Assembly: GCA_948567375.1 (NCBI GenBank) | Contig: OX419755.1 | Location: forward strand, 23,689,001 to 23,753,000 | Length of the DNA: 64,000 nucleotides | Source of the DNA: Lunularia cruciata | Taxonomy: Eukaryota; Streptophyta; Marchantiopsida; Lunulariales; Lunulariaceae | Direction of reading: 5' to 3' | In this document: positions 11,144 through 22,900 of the stretch, in pieces | Numbering within the stretch: position 1 is the stretch's first letter | Layout: every line of letters starts with the position of its first letter | Made by a program: the position numbers and the translations under genes | The notes under the pieces: generated by a model | The model's database searches: none | Told to the model about the DNA's origin: nothing | The model's input: the letters and a program-made list of their open reading frames with translations, nothing else

Positions 11144-11834
11144 TGAGCCGGCCTGTCTCTCACTCAGGATGAACCTCTGATGGCTATTATGGTAGCGCAC
11201 CATGGACTAAGAAGGCAAGGAACCCCAACTCCATCATACTCCTCCAAGGCTAACACTCCAAGACTCAAGACATTGCTCACTAGAGAACTCAATGAGAGAG
11301 AGATAGTTGCAAATGAAAGGATGATGAGTACCTCCTCACCCCTTGTTTATATAGTGGTGAAATAGTTACGTACCAAAGTTGCTAATTACTGTAGTAACTC
11401 AAGTTACTAGACTAAAAGTCAAGTAAAGTCAAAAAGTAGAAAGGAATATCCATTCACATGGGCATATTCCCCTAAGCATGTGATCTTATCTTGACCCAAC
11501 CACTAAGTCAAGGATTCCTTCACATGGGCTATCCGTGGACTAAAGAAGAATCCAAAACAAAAAGGTTTGCGGGCCCAAGAGTTCTCAACTCTTTCCTCAA
11601 AGCCAAACACCTAGGAATAATACCAAGTCAACACACTAAAATCCAAAGTAGTGGTGCTCATCTTTTCTACTTCCTCTAAAGTAAGGTCCCATCTATCTTA
11701 GCTTATGATTAACTTTAGCTAACCATGACTAATATAGAACCATCCTTTATCTCTATATAAATAATATCTCTTAAGTACTTGTAATACCAAGCTAAATATC
11801 ACAATACCACACACATGCACAAATGGGTGTTACA
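11144..11834 (-). repeat. E1 5' LTR
   Basis: TG...CA ends on the minus strand (TGTAACACCC ending at 11834; GGCTCA at 11144). Nearly identical to 4015-4704. On the minus strand a TATA-like TTTATATAGAGATAA lies near 11748-11765. Confidence 0.95.
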
Positions 11835-12053
11835 AGTCAATTAGAAGCTCTTGACAATTTCAAACAAGGGTTAAAAGAGCAAATTCACCATGAAGTAATG
11901 GTACAAAACCATCGTACAGATTTTGAAGCCATTGCTTGTGCTCAAAGAATAATAGGGCGCTTGGAGGAGGTGAAGGAGTAGTCCTAACTCAACATTATTA
12001 GGCTGAAACAAAACACTTTGGTGGATCAGTACATATAGTCTTTTACACATTTG
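11835..12053 (+). pseudogene. gag: E2 gag, continuation after E1
   Basis: The frame resumes after the E1 insertion with QLEALDNFKQGLKEQIHHEVM and a DFEAIACAQRI segment, the end of a gypsy capsid domain. It is cut again by the solo LTR at 12054. Confidence 0.65.
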
Positions 12054-12453
12054 TGTAAAAGACCGAGACCAAGGAGAGAATTAGGAGAATGGAAGATAAC
12101 ATTGGGACACTTGAGTGTGGGAAACTCCAAATGCCTAGCATGAGCTTCAACTTTGATATTTATAGGGAGCATACAAGGCTCTTGAGAAGCTTCCTTGAGT
12201 TGCTTTCTTGGAATGCAAGTCAAGTTAACTTGTGAAGCTTCTCACGAAGCTTCCTTCTAGAAATTATCTACTTGGCGTGCAAGCTAAGCTAGTTGGAAGC
12301 TTCTAGAAGCTATCTACTTGGAATGCAAGCTAAGCTAGTTGGGAAGCTTCCCAAGAACCTTCCTAGATACTCCTAGAATATTCTAGGCTAATTTGGCCTA
12401 TTTGCTACTTTGTTAGCCCTTACTAACTTCATTGCTAAACTCATTTTGTTACA
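12054..12453 (-). repeat. Solo LTR of the E4 family in E2
   Basis: 400 bp with TG...CA ends, flanked by exact 5-bp duplications ATTTG at 12049-12053 and 12454-12458. It matches the LTRs at 38869-39295, 21037-21440 and 23080-23505, with many AGCTTCT/AGAAGCTT short repeats. With no internal region between the duplications, it is what remains after recombination between two LTRs of an E4 insertion. Confidence 0.92.
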
Positions 12454-12458
12454 ATTTG

Positions 12459-13060
12459 GTTCCAAGAACAAGGAGTATGTTTGCTCCAAGAAGAATGTGG
12501 ATGGGTTGAAGAAAAGAGAGATGGGTCCCATGAGGAGAAGGGACTCACGCATAACAACATCATTGTTACAATTGTGGCCAAGTTGGGCACATAGGCATCA
12601 ATTGTCATATTTATTTTCCTAGAGGCTCTTGGCCCCCATTCGAGCAATCTTTGAACAACATGGAGAGATGGATTGAAGAGGAGGATGAAGAAATCACATC
12701 AAAAAACAAAGATCACTAGTAAATATACCTTGTGGCCTTATTGGCTCAATGGAGAAGAAAAAAGTAAGGGAAGAAAGAGGACAAATGTGCAAAGATTGAG
12801 GAAGTCAAACTCAAAATTGATTGTTGTAAATGGAGTCCTAAAAGGCAATAAGGGGAGAGTATTGATAGACCTTGGAGCAACAAAGAATATCTTGTCTCAC
12901 TCTTTTGCAATAAGGTTGGGGATGGATCTAAAGAAGGATGAGAATGAAGAGGTAGAAATACCTAATGGGCAGATAAAGACGATTGAGTCATTACCTAGAA
13001 AGGTAGCACTCTCTATAGGAGAGTATCAAGAATATCAAGAAGCAATTGAGTGATGAGTGA
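12459..13060 (+). pseudogene. pol: E2 gag end and protease
   Basis: After the solo LTR the E2 frame continues. At about 12820-13053 is a retropepsin: GRVLIDLGATKNILSHSFA, with the D-[ST/L]-G-A type active site here changed to DLGA, then LGMDLKKDE. It would cut the polyprotein. The changed residue and flanking stops make it inactive. Confidence 0.7.
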
Positions 13061-13913
13061 TACGATTAGCTCATTATGATGCAATCTTAGGTATATTGTG
13101 GATAGAGGACTACAACCCCACGGTTGATTGGAGGAAGAAAGTAGTGGGAACTTGCCAATGGAAGATCATTGGGGTTAAAGAGAGAGCACACATGCATGAA
13201 TTACCTCTCTATGTCATAAGGACAACAACTATCTATAAAACAGATAGATGTTTCATGGGCCTAACAAGAGAAGTCCAGAGTGCACAACTTGATGGACAAG
13301 TTGTTGAGAAATTGAAAGATATGGTCAATGAGTTTCAAGATGCCTTCCTAGATGACATACCCTTAGGATTACCACCAAAAAGGAGAGTAGATCATAAAAT
13401 CAAGATAATTCCTAGGAAGACACCTTCTTGTAAGGTCCTATATCATCTATCACCTCATGAGTTGGAGGAGTGTAAGGCTCAAATTGAGGATATGATATAG
13501 AAAGGGTTTATCCAACCTAACATATCATCATATGGGGCTCTTGTCTTGTTTGTGAAGAAAAATAGCGTAATGCTCATGTGTGTTGAATATTGGGACCTAA
13601 ATCAACAAACAATGAAAACAAATACTCTTTATCTTGCATGGATGTCTTGTTCATTCAACTAAATCGGCCAAAATAATTCACCAAACTTTATTTGTAGAGC
13701 CGTTACTACCAAATATAGATTTTGGAGGAAGACATCCACAAAACTACCTTTCAAATGAGGTATGGTTACTTTGAGTACTTGATGATGCCGTTTGGTCTCA
13801 CTGACACACCGACCACTTTCTTGAGTTTGATGAATGATATATTTCATCCATACTAGGATAAATCTATTATCATTTTCCTAGATGATATCCTTGTCTATAG
13901 TAGGAAAATAATG
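13061..13913 (+). pseudogene. pol: E2 reverse transcriptase, first part
   Basis: Readable pieces in order: AHYDAILGILWIEDYNPTVDW (protease tail), [46 protein letters not shown] at about 13783, and the catalytic FLDDILVYS at about 13876-13902. Several stops and frame changes are present. The solo LTR at 13914 interrupts it just after the catalytic block. Confidence 0.8.
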
Positions 13914-14662
13914 TGTTATCTTATGAGGATAGGAGACCTAAAGAAAAACACACAATTTCATACTCAACCTCCGATGCTCCAAAGGAGCACCTTGACTATA
14001 TTATATGGCAAAGGGGACTCCTCCAAAGGAAGCTCCACCCTTGGATCAGATACATGGATTAGTGACCTATAAGCAAGATGTGCATTTAGATTGGCCGCAT
14101 GCATGGGTGACATGTTGGTTTTGATCCTATCTGGTTAGTCAAACCATCTTTGACCAAAGAGAATCTTTAGGGAATCTTTGTATAAGAATCTCCAAATTGT
14201 GTGGGTGACGTACCATTGGAAAGTTCTCAACAAGAAAAACCAAGGGGGAGGGAAGGCTAGCCTTTCTTTCATTTTGGGGAGGAGGGGGGGAGGCAATTGT
14301 TCATTTTTGAGTCCTAATTCATCCGTTTAGGCCTCCAAAATTGGCTCTGAAGTTTCCAAGCTATTTTTGGCTCTTGCGCTATTAGTAGAAGTCTTCTTTT
14401 GGTGTCACCTTTATCTAAACTACCTAGCCCATCATGCATAACATTCCTCTAGATGTTACCAAGCCAATTTCCACCTCTAGATAATGTATCTAGCTTTTGG
14501 TATTACCAATTCAAGCTATTTTTGGCTCTTGCTTTATTAGTAGAAGTACTCTTTTGGTGACACCTCTATCTGATCTACCTAGCTCATCATACATAACATC
14601 CTTCTAGATGTTACCAAACTAGTTTTCAACTCTAGATGATATGTCTAACTATTGGTATTACA
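13914..14662 (-). repeat. Solo LTR of the long E2/E6 subfamily in E2 RT
   Basis: 749 bp, ending TGTAATACCAATAG on the minus strand at 14662 and GATAACA at 13914. Flanks are TAATG (13909-13913) and TGATG (14663-14667), a target duplication with one change. It contains the roughly 160-bp internal duplication also seen in 29779-30518 and 49779-50494 but absent from E2's own LTRs. Confidence 0.85.
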
Positions 14663-15300
14663 TGATGGAACATGAGTAACATCTGCAAGAAGTCCTCTAG
14701 ATTCTATGATAGAATTCATTGTATACCAAAATCTCAAATTGTGAGTTTAGCAAGTCTGAAGTAGACTACTTGGGGCAAAGAGTAAGTGAAAGAGGTATCC
14801 AATTGTTAACAAATAAAATAAAGATCATTAAGATCATTAAAAAATGGAGTGCTCTAAAAGATAGGACTCAACTCAAGAGTTACTTGGGATTGATGAAGTC
14901 CTTTCATTAATTTATCAAGGACTTCTCCAAGGTTACACAACCTCTAATGACACTACCTGGCAAGGAAAAAATTGGATGTGATGAACTGCACAAGAATTGG
15001 CTTTTTAGGAATTGAAAGATGCATTACTACATGCACTAATCTTGAAATGATATGACCCAAAACATCCAATCAAGTTGACTATACATGCATCAAGTGTAGC
15101 AATAGGAGCAGTCCTACAACAAGACTGGAATGATGGATGGCACCCAATTGCATATTTCTCTCAAAAGCTATTATTGATAGAATACAACTATCACACCACC
15201 AAATGAGAAAAGTTGGCCATTGTCCTTGCAACCAAGCATTGGAAGCACTATCTTGGCAAGAAGGAACTTGTAATGGAAAAAAAAGCACAACCCTTTAATC
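14663..15300 (+). pseudogene. pol: E2 reverse transcriptase end and RNase H
   Basis: RT resumes with MEHE-HLQEVL, then CEFSKSEVDYLGQRVSERGI at about 14740 and a LKSYLGLMKSFH connection. RNase H follows: HASSVAIGAVLQQD at about 15088 (the first catalytic Asp is not at its usual place), PIAYFSQKLL, and EKLAIVLATKHWKHYLG near 15205. Decayed by stops. Confidence 0.7.
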
Positions 15301-15619
15301 TACCTCAAGACATAGAAAGATCTATCTTATTGATAGATTTGGTAGGCAGAATAGAGACAAAGGTTCAACATGACGATCACATATGTGGAAGGCAAGAAGC
15401 AACTTATAGGTGCATTTATTTGAATGTCTATGGTAAACAATCTAGTGGTAGATGTCAAGATGAACCCTAAATTTTGGCTAAGGATTCTTGCTGCTAAAAA
15501 AACCAACACACAAATTGTAGGAGCTTGATCGTCCAAAGGCATCACTAGTACCCAAGGACTCACTTTTTGTGATGGTAGGTTATGGATCTTGGATGACACG
15601 GATATTAGAACCACCATTC

Positions 15620-16560
15620 TAGTAGAATGTTATGATTCCGCCATTACATATCACATTGGAGTAGACAAGACCTTGGATGCATCCAAACGCCATTACTATT
15701 GGCCCAAGATGAGCAATGATGTGATTGAGTCTGTTTGAAGCTACCTACTCTATCAACAAAATAAAGCTTTTAATCAAGCTCCCACAGAACTCCTTCTACC
15801 TCCTTCTACTCCTACACAACGTTAGGAATAGGTAAGCATAGATCTGGTTTGTGAATTGTTCAAGAACACCTCAAGGTTTGACTCCATTGTAGTCTTTGTT
15901 TATCAACTCAACAAAATGATTCATGTGTGTCCTACCACCAAGGACAAGACTGCCCCATAATTAGCTCAATTGTATTTAGATGCAGTCTTTTTACACCATG
16001 GATTGTCTCGAGTGCTCATCATTGATAGAGGCACTCAATTCAATAGTTTGTTATGGAGAACACTCTTTGGTTTCTTCAAAACCAAATTGGCCATGTCCAT
16101 GGCTTACTATCCATAAACTGATGGACAAATAGAGTGGGCTAATTGCACTATTGAAGACATGCTCTAGGCTTCATCCTAGAGGAGCAAGAAAGGTGTGATA
16201 CCTTACTCCCACTAGTGGAATTTGCATACAACACTTTAGTGAATGCATCCACACAAGCCACACCATTCTTCCTCATGTGTAAAGAGCATCCTTTCACCCC
16301 TTCAAGCTTGATGAAGATCTGTCTGATGGATACCAAGGTGAGTGTCATCAACACTTTTGTTTCCAAAATCTAACAATGAGTAGAGAATGCCAAACATAGG
16401 TTGCAAATTGCCCAAAATTGATAGAAATAGTTAGTAGATGCACATTTCTAGCACATGGAGTTCAAAGTTGGAGATCAAGTCTGGCTGTCAATCAACTTCA
16501 TGTTAGTTGGCCCTTGCAAGCTTAGACCGTATTTTATTGGGCATTTTCCTATCCTTTATT
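15620..16560 (+). pseudogene. pol: E2 integrase
   Basis: Zinc region piece HIGVDKTLDASKRHYYWPKM at about 15651-15710. Core: VSIDLVCELFK, FDSIVVFVYQLNKMIHV, LIIDRGTQFNSLLW (about 16018-16060), and MAYYPxTDGQIEWANCTIEDML (about 16099-16160). Downstream, TPFFLMCKEHPF and a DQVWLSIN-like C-terminal part. First and second catalytic Asp are visible. Stops break it. Confidence 0.75.
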
Positions 16561-16571
16561 GAATCATAGCA

Positions 16572-16905
16572 TTGGCCTATCATCTTGAACTACCGCCACA
16601 CATGAAGATCCATCATGTATTCCATGTTTCCTTACTATGCAGATATGCACCCGGGCCACCTCACTTTTCTTCCATACAAGAAAATCAACCTTGTCCAACA
16701 TTCATTGATGACATTGAGGAATTTGAAGTCAAATGCATTTTCCAAAAATGCATTTGTGATACTCGCCATCCGTATGTGGAATATCTTATACATTGGAAAG
16801 GGTATATATGAGGCAACATGGGAGCCAATAGCCAACTTGACCAATGCACCAGTGTTAGTGAAATATTTTGAGCAACAATTTTGCAACAAGGATGTTGCAT
16901 CTTAA
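16572..16905 (+). pseudogene. E2 integrase tail and chromodomain
   Basis: MAYHLELPPHMKIHHVFHVS is the usual linker before a chromodomain. It is followed at about 16705-16890 by FEVKCIFQK..., YVEYLIHWKGY and, after a frame change, a TWEP-like end, the core of a chromovirus chromodomain, which binds histone tails and steers integration. The intact version of the same module is at 29557-29760. Confidence 0.8.
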
Positions 16906-16918
16906 AAGGAGTGAGGTT
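16904..16918 (+). other. E2 polypurine tract
   Basis: AAAAGGAGTGAGGT immediately precedes the 3' LTR; E6 has AAAAGGAGAGAGGTC at the same place. Confidence 0.7.
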
Positions 16919-17496
16919 TGTAATACCAATAGCTAGACATATTATCTTGAGGTGAAAATTGGCTTGGTAACATCTGTAAGGATTTTATATATGATAGGCT
17001 AGATAAATTGGATAGAGATGTCATCAAAAGAGTACTTCTACTAATAGGGTAGGAGCCAAAAATAGCCTAAAAACTACAACCTCAATTTTAGAGGCCTAAA
17101 TGGTTGAATTAGGTCTCCAAAATATGCAAATGCCCCCTCCCCAAAGGATGAAAGGGTTGGCCTTCTCTCCCCTCCCTCTTTTCTATCTCATTGAGAGCTT
17201 TCTATGGTCCCTCATCCATGCAATTTTGAGATTCCTACAAGAAGATTCCCTTTGGTCAAAGATTGTTTGACCAACTAGATAAGATTAGAACCTACATGTC
17301 ACCCATGCATGCAACTAATCTAAAGGTATAGTTCATTGACGGGTCACCTATCCATATATCTGATCCAAAGGTGGAACTTCTTTTGAGGAAATACTCTTTG
17401 CTATATAATAAAGTCAAGGTATTGAGTATTGAGTGTGAAGTTTTGTGTTTCTTCTCCTATATTTCTCTTAAGGTCCCCTATCCTTGGAAGATTACA
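16919..17496 (+). repeat. E2 3' LTR
   Basis: Starts TGTAATACCAATAGC and ends GGAAGATTACA. Partner of 2245-2829. The visible differences between the two are many, consistent with an old insertion. Confidence 0.88.
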
Positions 17497-18238
17497 CAAG
17501 GCAATTATTCAATTTTGAAACTTCTTTGGGATTACACCTTCTTGGAAGTGTAGTTTATAGTCATCAAATTGTAGTTAGCATAATGATCAGATCTGTGAGA
17601 TAGAGTAAATCTTTAGGGTATAACAACCTTTGGGAGAAGAGGCCTTTGGTGTAAAAATAACTATCATCTTCAAGAATAATTTAGAATAGATCTGTTGTGA
17701 AAATGATTTTAGTTTTCTCATTTTTTTAGTGCGCTATAATAGATGAGAAACCCTCTTTTGGGAATTATTCCTACCCAAGAGTTTAAATAAGAAACAATAA
17801 AGAGTTGCTATTTGTGTACCTTTTTCTTCAAATCTAGTCATTTCCAACCCGTATCCCCAAGAGATTGACCTGTTCTTATCATTTATACCTTTAGTATGTT
17901 GATATTGGGTTATCATATGTATTGCAAGATGACCCTACACAAGATGAAAGAAGTGGTCCTATTGTAAAGCAATCTTGAAATTTGTGTGTTCCTTTGAGTA
18001 TATTGACATTGTAATCATTACTATTCTCATTGGAGATTCAAGAAGAATCTTCAAATCAAGTTGTCATGAGAGTGCATCATGAATGACATAGAACCTTTTG
18101 GGTTTGTACTCAAGCTTGATATCAAAAAATTAGAGTTGCTCCTCCCATCAATGATATTGACTCTTCATGTGCTCCAATTGCAAGGTTTGCAACAAGGGTT
18201 TTTGATTCATTCATATTATTACTTGTTTTCCCAAGAGG

Positions 18239-18282
18239 TAATATCTCCGTACCTTTGTTGCAACAAAGGTACGAAGATATTA
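18239..18282. repeat. 44-bp palindrome
   Basis: Arms 18239-18260 and 18261-18282 are reverse complements with one mismatch in 22 and no spacer (centre TTTGTTGCAACAAA). Confidence 0.85.
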
Positions 18283-20857
18283 TTATATGAAATATAGTCT
18301 TAGAAATTCAAGTCAAAATTTTTTTTGGCTATATTTTAGAAGAATATCTAAGGATTTTGATACATGATGAACTTTTTGGGGTAGAAACTTTAACATGAAA
18401 GGTCTAGGGAATCCAGAAGAGAAAAAAAGGAGCAAAGGAAAGTTTGATTGGGCAAGAAAAATATTAATAGAAAATAGTAATGAGATTTAAACAAAAATAA
18501 CCAATAAATATCATAGTAATTTTTCTTATCCTTAGCCATACATTTTTTTTCTATTTTCAGAATCTATAAGACTTGAGTTAATATTGTATCTTTAACATAG
18601 TATAATTTCATGATTCTCAATAATAAGATTCTCCAAAAATTCTACTTGAGAAGTTCTTTTATTTCTATTCAATTTGTTCCAACTTCACCCCATAATAATA
18701 ATTCTATACAATTGAAAGGTTTATCTTTTGAAAATATTTCTCTTTTATATTTTCATTGTTGTCCTTAATCAGATAAATAACTATAACTATGGTAAATAAA
18801 TGGACCATTCTACTATCTCAAAAGCTCAAAGAATAAAAGTATTTGTAAAATTAAATAGAGTTTAAAGAAGAAATAGTTCTTGATCCTTTAAAAAAAATTC
18901 TATTAGACAAGTAAAATCTAGCGCTAATTCTCATGGGGAATTAGATAATTAAACTTCCTACTTGAAGGTTTAATAAAAATTTAAGTATAATACACATATT
19001 TCCTATATTATTTGTAAATATTAATGATTTTAATGTATTAAAATAATGGATTCTAGTTTCCTCTGCAATTCTCTTCTTGAGAAAATACTTGTTCCTACAT
19101 AGAAGGAGAAAAGTTTGATAGTTAGATCATAACTAGCTTGATCTAAAATTTTCAGCCTCCTCCGTTTATGGTTTTGAATATATAGTACATAAGTTTGTGG
19201 GATTTTAAGTTATTTTATTATTTCATCCTGGGAAATTTTAGAAATAATATTACTATATATCAAATTATGATAATCTTTCAAAGAGAAAAGCACTATGAGA
19301 ATTCATTTTCTAATAAGCTATTTTATAAAAGTAAAATGATCTTATAATAGGATAATATTGTAGCTTGGATGAAAGCATATATAAACAATTATGATATCTC
19401 CAATTTGAGAATTTGAGAGGTGATATCACTAATCTCTATCTTTTTTAATTTTTTTTGTTCATTATAATTTGAAAACTAAAAATAAGAATAACCTTTAAAG
19501 GATTTTCAAAATTAATAAATATTTCAATATATGAAAATTAAATAACTTGCTTAATTTGAATAGGATAATGTATATTATACCAAAAAATATATAACATAAT
19601 TATTATTGGAGGTTAACTTATGATGAAAGATACAAAATCAAGGATTAAGATAGATAGTATACACAACAATGATAATGTGAATCTAGGCTGGAAATTTAGC
19701 CAAAATTGGACCCTAAAAATAGAAAGAAGAAAAAAAAAAAAGAATAATAATACAATGCTACTCTGTTTGATGAACAAAGTACACCATAAACTTGATCATG
19801 ATCACATTAAAGGTAGAGATATGAAAAGAGCAATCATGTAGAATAACAAGAAGGATGGGAAGACCTTATCAAGCCTCACAAGAATAAAACTCAAGAGAAA
19901 AAATAATACTAAACCTTAATATTATAGATATGAGAAATCTATCCTATAACACCTAAGATATTTGAGCTATGCAAATCTTATGGTATTTAAGGTAGAGATT
20001 GGTGAGGGGTTTCTTTAGCCAAGTAGTATACTCCAAAAGGAAAAGAAGAAGAAGAAGGAATACAAGGCACCTAGAAATGCAAAAAGGGACAACAAGCACA
20101 AGGCTTAAAGACAAAGAGCTAAAAATCGAATGTAGAACTCAGACTCCAAAGTAAAGCAAAGCTACCGCTCTGACCCAAATGCAAATTTGTGCCAATAACT
20201 TTGCTCATAGGAGGTTTGTGACCACCACATCTAAAATGGTATGTTTCTTGTCTAGGAAAGTGACTATATCTGTTCTCACATCCAAGGAGATTGTCTAAGT
20301 AGATCTAACAACCACTCAATTTGTACTTGGTACCATGTAGTTCATAAGATCTATAACATAGTGTTTTTCATGGCATTATATACTCTAGTAGGCTCTTCAT
20401 CTATAGCACATCATAAATTTATATGCTATGTATATTATATGGAGATCCACAAGTGCACTAGTCTAATAGCCCTAGAATTGCAAGATGTGGTAAACCTAAA
20501 TGCAAGCAAAGTGCTATAGTAAACTCTTTGAATGTAAAGCAAAAGTCCTCAATCAAAAGAAAGGTATAGATCTAAGCTCTAGAGCATTTCTCTCTCCAAG
20601 AGAAATCCTAGCTCTATCAAGTAAAGGTTCATCAATGAAGATGTTGGTAGAGGTGCATGTGTGTGCATATACTCATTGAGATCTGCTTGAATCTTTACTA
20701 GAGTTTAGTAATACAAATAAACACAAAGAATGTTGAGTGTTCAAGGCCTAGTAATAGGTCATGAGTTAAACAAAGATATGATTAGACATCATAAAACCCT
20801 AAATTCACTATCATCATAATGCACAAAAGGAAAAGATGACCATTATGGAGGAGAATA

Positions 20858-20912
20858 TGCTCTAGTATCCATACTAGCAAATGGGTGCCTTGCTAGTATG
20901 GATACTAGAGCA
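20858..20912. repeat. Perfect 23-bp inverted repeat with 9-nt loop
   Basis: TGCTCTAGTATCCATACTAGCAA's first arm (20858-20880) is matched exactly by its reverse complement at 20890-20912, with loop ATGGGTGCC. Transcribed, it would fold into an uninterrupted hairpin. Confidence 0.92.
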
Positions 20913-21036
20913 CATGCTATTGATGCAATATCTACCTACCATATGAGACCACATCCTTCTATGTCAGAGCTATAAAAAATGAGTACATGGGACTAATCAT
21001 AGGAAAATATCTCCAATAACAATGGGCAAATATTGA

Positions 21037-21440
21037 TGTAATAATATAGACTTAGCAATATTTAATAATATGGAGTAACAAAAGCTAAATATAACTTATA
21101 GGTTGTAGAATTAGCATTTGGCTAGGTAATTTTAAGAATTTTCTAGAAGCATCTAAGAAGCTTTTTGGTAAGGATTTCTATGAACCTTTAAATTTGAGTA
21201 ACTCGTATGCCAAGTTAATGACTAGCTTAACTTTTATACCAAGTAGATGGCTAGCTTAGCAAGCACTCCAAGTAAGGAAATTTCTAGAAGGAACCTTTCT
21301 TGGAAGCTTCTTGAGAACTTTGTATCTAGGTTGCCTATAAATACCACAGCCCAAGCTCAAGCTAGGCATTCAGATTTTCCCTCACTTGAGAGTTCTAATA
21401 TGATCTTCCATTCTCCTATTTCTCTCATTGGTCTTTTACA
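21037..21440 (+). repeat. E4a LTR
   Basis: Starts TGTAATAATATAGAC and ends GGTCTTTTACA; 404 bp. Same family as 23080-23505, 38869-39295 and the solo LTR 12054-12453, with the characteristic CCAAGTAGATGGCTAGCTTAG and AGCTTCT repeats. Confidence 0.8.
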
Positions 21441-21441
21441 T

Positions 21442-21453
21442 TTGTATTAGAAC
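21442..21453 (+). other. E4a primer binding site, decayed
   Basis: TTGTATTAGAAC follows the LTR and matches TGGTATCAGAGC at most positions. Confidence 0.55.
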
Positions 21454-22900
21454 AAGAATAGGATAGATGGAATCTTTGACCACCAAATCCATTTCCTCTA
21501 AACCATTGGGATTTTTGTGTCCATGTACTACCAAGGTATCATTTCAAGAAATTCATCCTTTTATGCTTTAGGTAGAATTCTCTAACACAATCAATTTTTC
21601 TAATGAACCAATGATTCTTTTCATTGTAACTTAAGGAGACCAATGGACATGTTGCATCTACATGTGAACTTAGATAATTGCAAATATGTAGCTTGTAGAG
21701 TAGTACTCATAATGATAATGCCCAAAGTTATCATTATTAAAAATCAAAAGATTGAGCATCTTACTCAATTTTTGGACAAGAGAGATTATAATAGTCAATA
21801 CCAAGAGCAAATAGAAAGAGCAATGTTTCAAGAAGGAGAAGATTAAGTTATATTTTTGAAGCCAAAAGTCTTTGAAGATAAGAGTCTATTGGGTGTAATA
21901 AAGAACTTCTTTTTTTCAATTGTGTATGTTATTTTGAAGTCACAAATCTTCTAGATGAAAAGAGATGGATCCTCTTGGCTCTGAGCCAATTAGATGGAAT
22001 GGAAAACTATGGTAGTAATTTTGGGTAGAGCAAGTTCATCAAAAATTTATTACTCCAAACCCAACATAGGAAGAATTTAATAGTGCAAGAATTAAGAGAT
22101 TCCAAATGGTGAATGTTGCATAAGCCACACAAGTTGGATTGTGAAATTGAAGCATATTGGTTCCATGAGGAGCTATATCATTTAATGCCAAAACACAATA
22201 ATATCAAATTTGGAGATATTGAAAGGAAAAACTTTGGATTGGTTTGTAAGAGGCTTGAAATCATATACCAAATGGGAAGAAGCCATGTAGTTGGCCAAGC
22301 GCTTTGATTCCTTAGTTGTCACAACTTGGTCTTGACCTAGATCTTTACAAAAAATTTAAATGCACCATACATGAGTGGAGGAGCCAGCACCAATGGAGAT
22401 TTATGCCATCTAATGGAGACCACTTGGCACAACAATTCTTTTTTAAATTGTAATAAAATAGAAGATGCTTTTATTATCACCAAATTGGACATTGCATTGC
22501 CAAATGTCCAATTAGAAATGGATGACCTTGACCCATTGCCCAATTGGAATTCTTGAAGCATGAGGATCAAGGAAATATAGAGTCTTAGTGGGAGATATTG
22601 AGCCACTTATTGGGAACCTAATTTGTTCCAACTAGATTGAAAGCTCAACTTATGCAAGTTTGATATACTTACAAGGTGTCATATACAATTGTGATTGTAA
22701 GATTTTGGTTGACTGTTTGAGTTCTATGACTTGTATGTCCATACAATTAGCAAAGGAATTATGTATTCCTATCAAGCCAATATTTGGTAGCAAATTGATG
22801 ATAGAAAGTGTTTTGCATTCCATACCTCATATCTTGTTGCATTCAAGATTGAGAAGGAGTATTAAGAGTGAATGAGATTTGTAGTAGCTCCCTTCCACTA
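21454..22900 (+). pseudogene. E4a gag and protease remnants
   Basis: About 21990-22310 reads as a broken gag (a PIRWNGKLW-like piece near 21990, then HEELYHLMPKHNNIKFGDIERK). About 22650-22875 reads as a retropepsin: CDCKILVDCLSSMTCMSIQLAKEL, with the active-site Asp kept but the following residues changed. Closely parallel to the protease pieces at 24702-24938 and 37363-37566. Confidence 0.6.

Larger units (their letters stand above)
4015..11834 (-). mobile_element. E1: young Ty3/gypsy element nested in E2 gag
   Basis: LTRs of 690 bp (4015-4704) and 691 bp (11144-11834) differ at roughly ten positions, about 1-1.5%, so this is among the youngest insertions here. On the minus strand the order is 5' LTR, primer site, an extra ORF with zinc motifs, gag, protease, RT-RNase H, integrase, polypurine tract, 3' LTR. 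No chromodomain is seen. It sits inside E2 gag; the flanks AGTCT(A) and AGTCA are a near-match target duplication. The extra ORF before gag, the FIDDFCVYG catalytic block and the primer site recall the Tat/Athila branch of plant gypsy elements; that placement is tentative. Confidence 0.9.
2245..17496 (+). mobile_element. E2: old chromodomain Ty3/gypsy element with three nested insertions
   Basis: Two LTRs of 585 and 578 bp (2245-2829 and 16919-17496) bracket gag, protease, RT, RNase H, integrase and a chromodomain, all on the plus strand. A tRNA-Met primer site directly follows the 5' LTR. Inserted into it are E1 (4015-11834) and two solo LTRs (12054-12453 and 13914-14662); without them E2 is about 6.3 kb, normal for a chromovirus. 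Coding parts carry many stops and frameshifts, so it is dead. I do not see an exact target duplication: the flanks are CCAAC on the left and CAAGG on the right. Confidence 0.85.
17497..21036. other. AT-rich stretch, no gene recognised
   Basis: 3.5 kb with no reading frame longer than about 75 codons and no recognisable protein. It holds A/T runs, a 44-bp palindrome at 18239-18282 and a perfect hairpin at 20858-20912. About 17640-17950 resembles 40920-41230 loosely (a TTTTGGGAAT...CCCAAGAG block), suggesting an uncharacterised old repeat. Confidence 0.5.
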
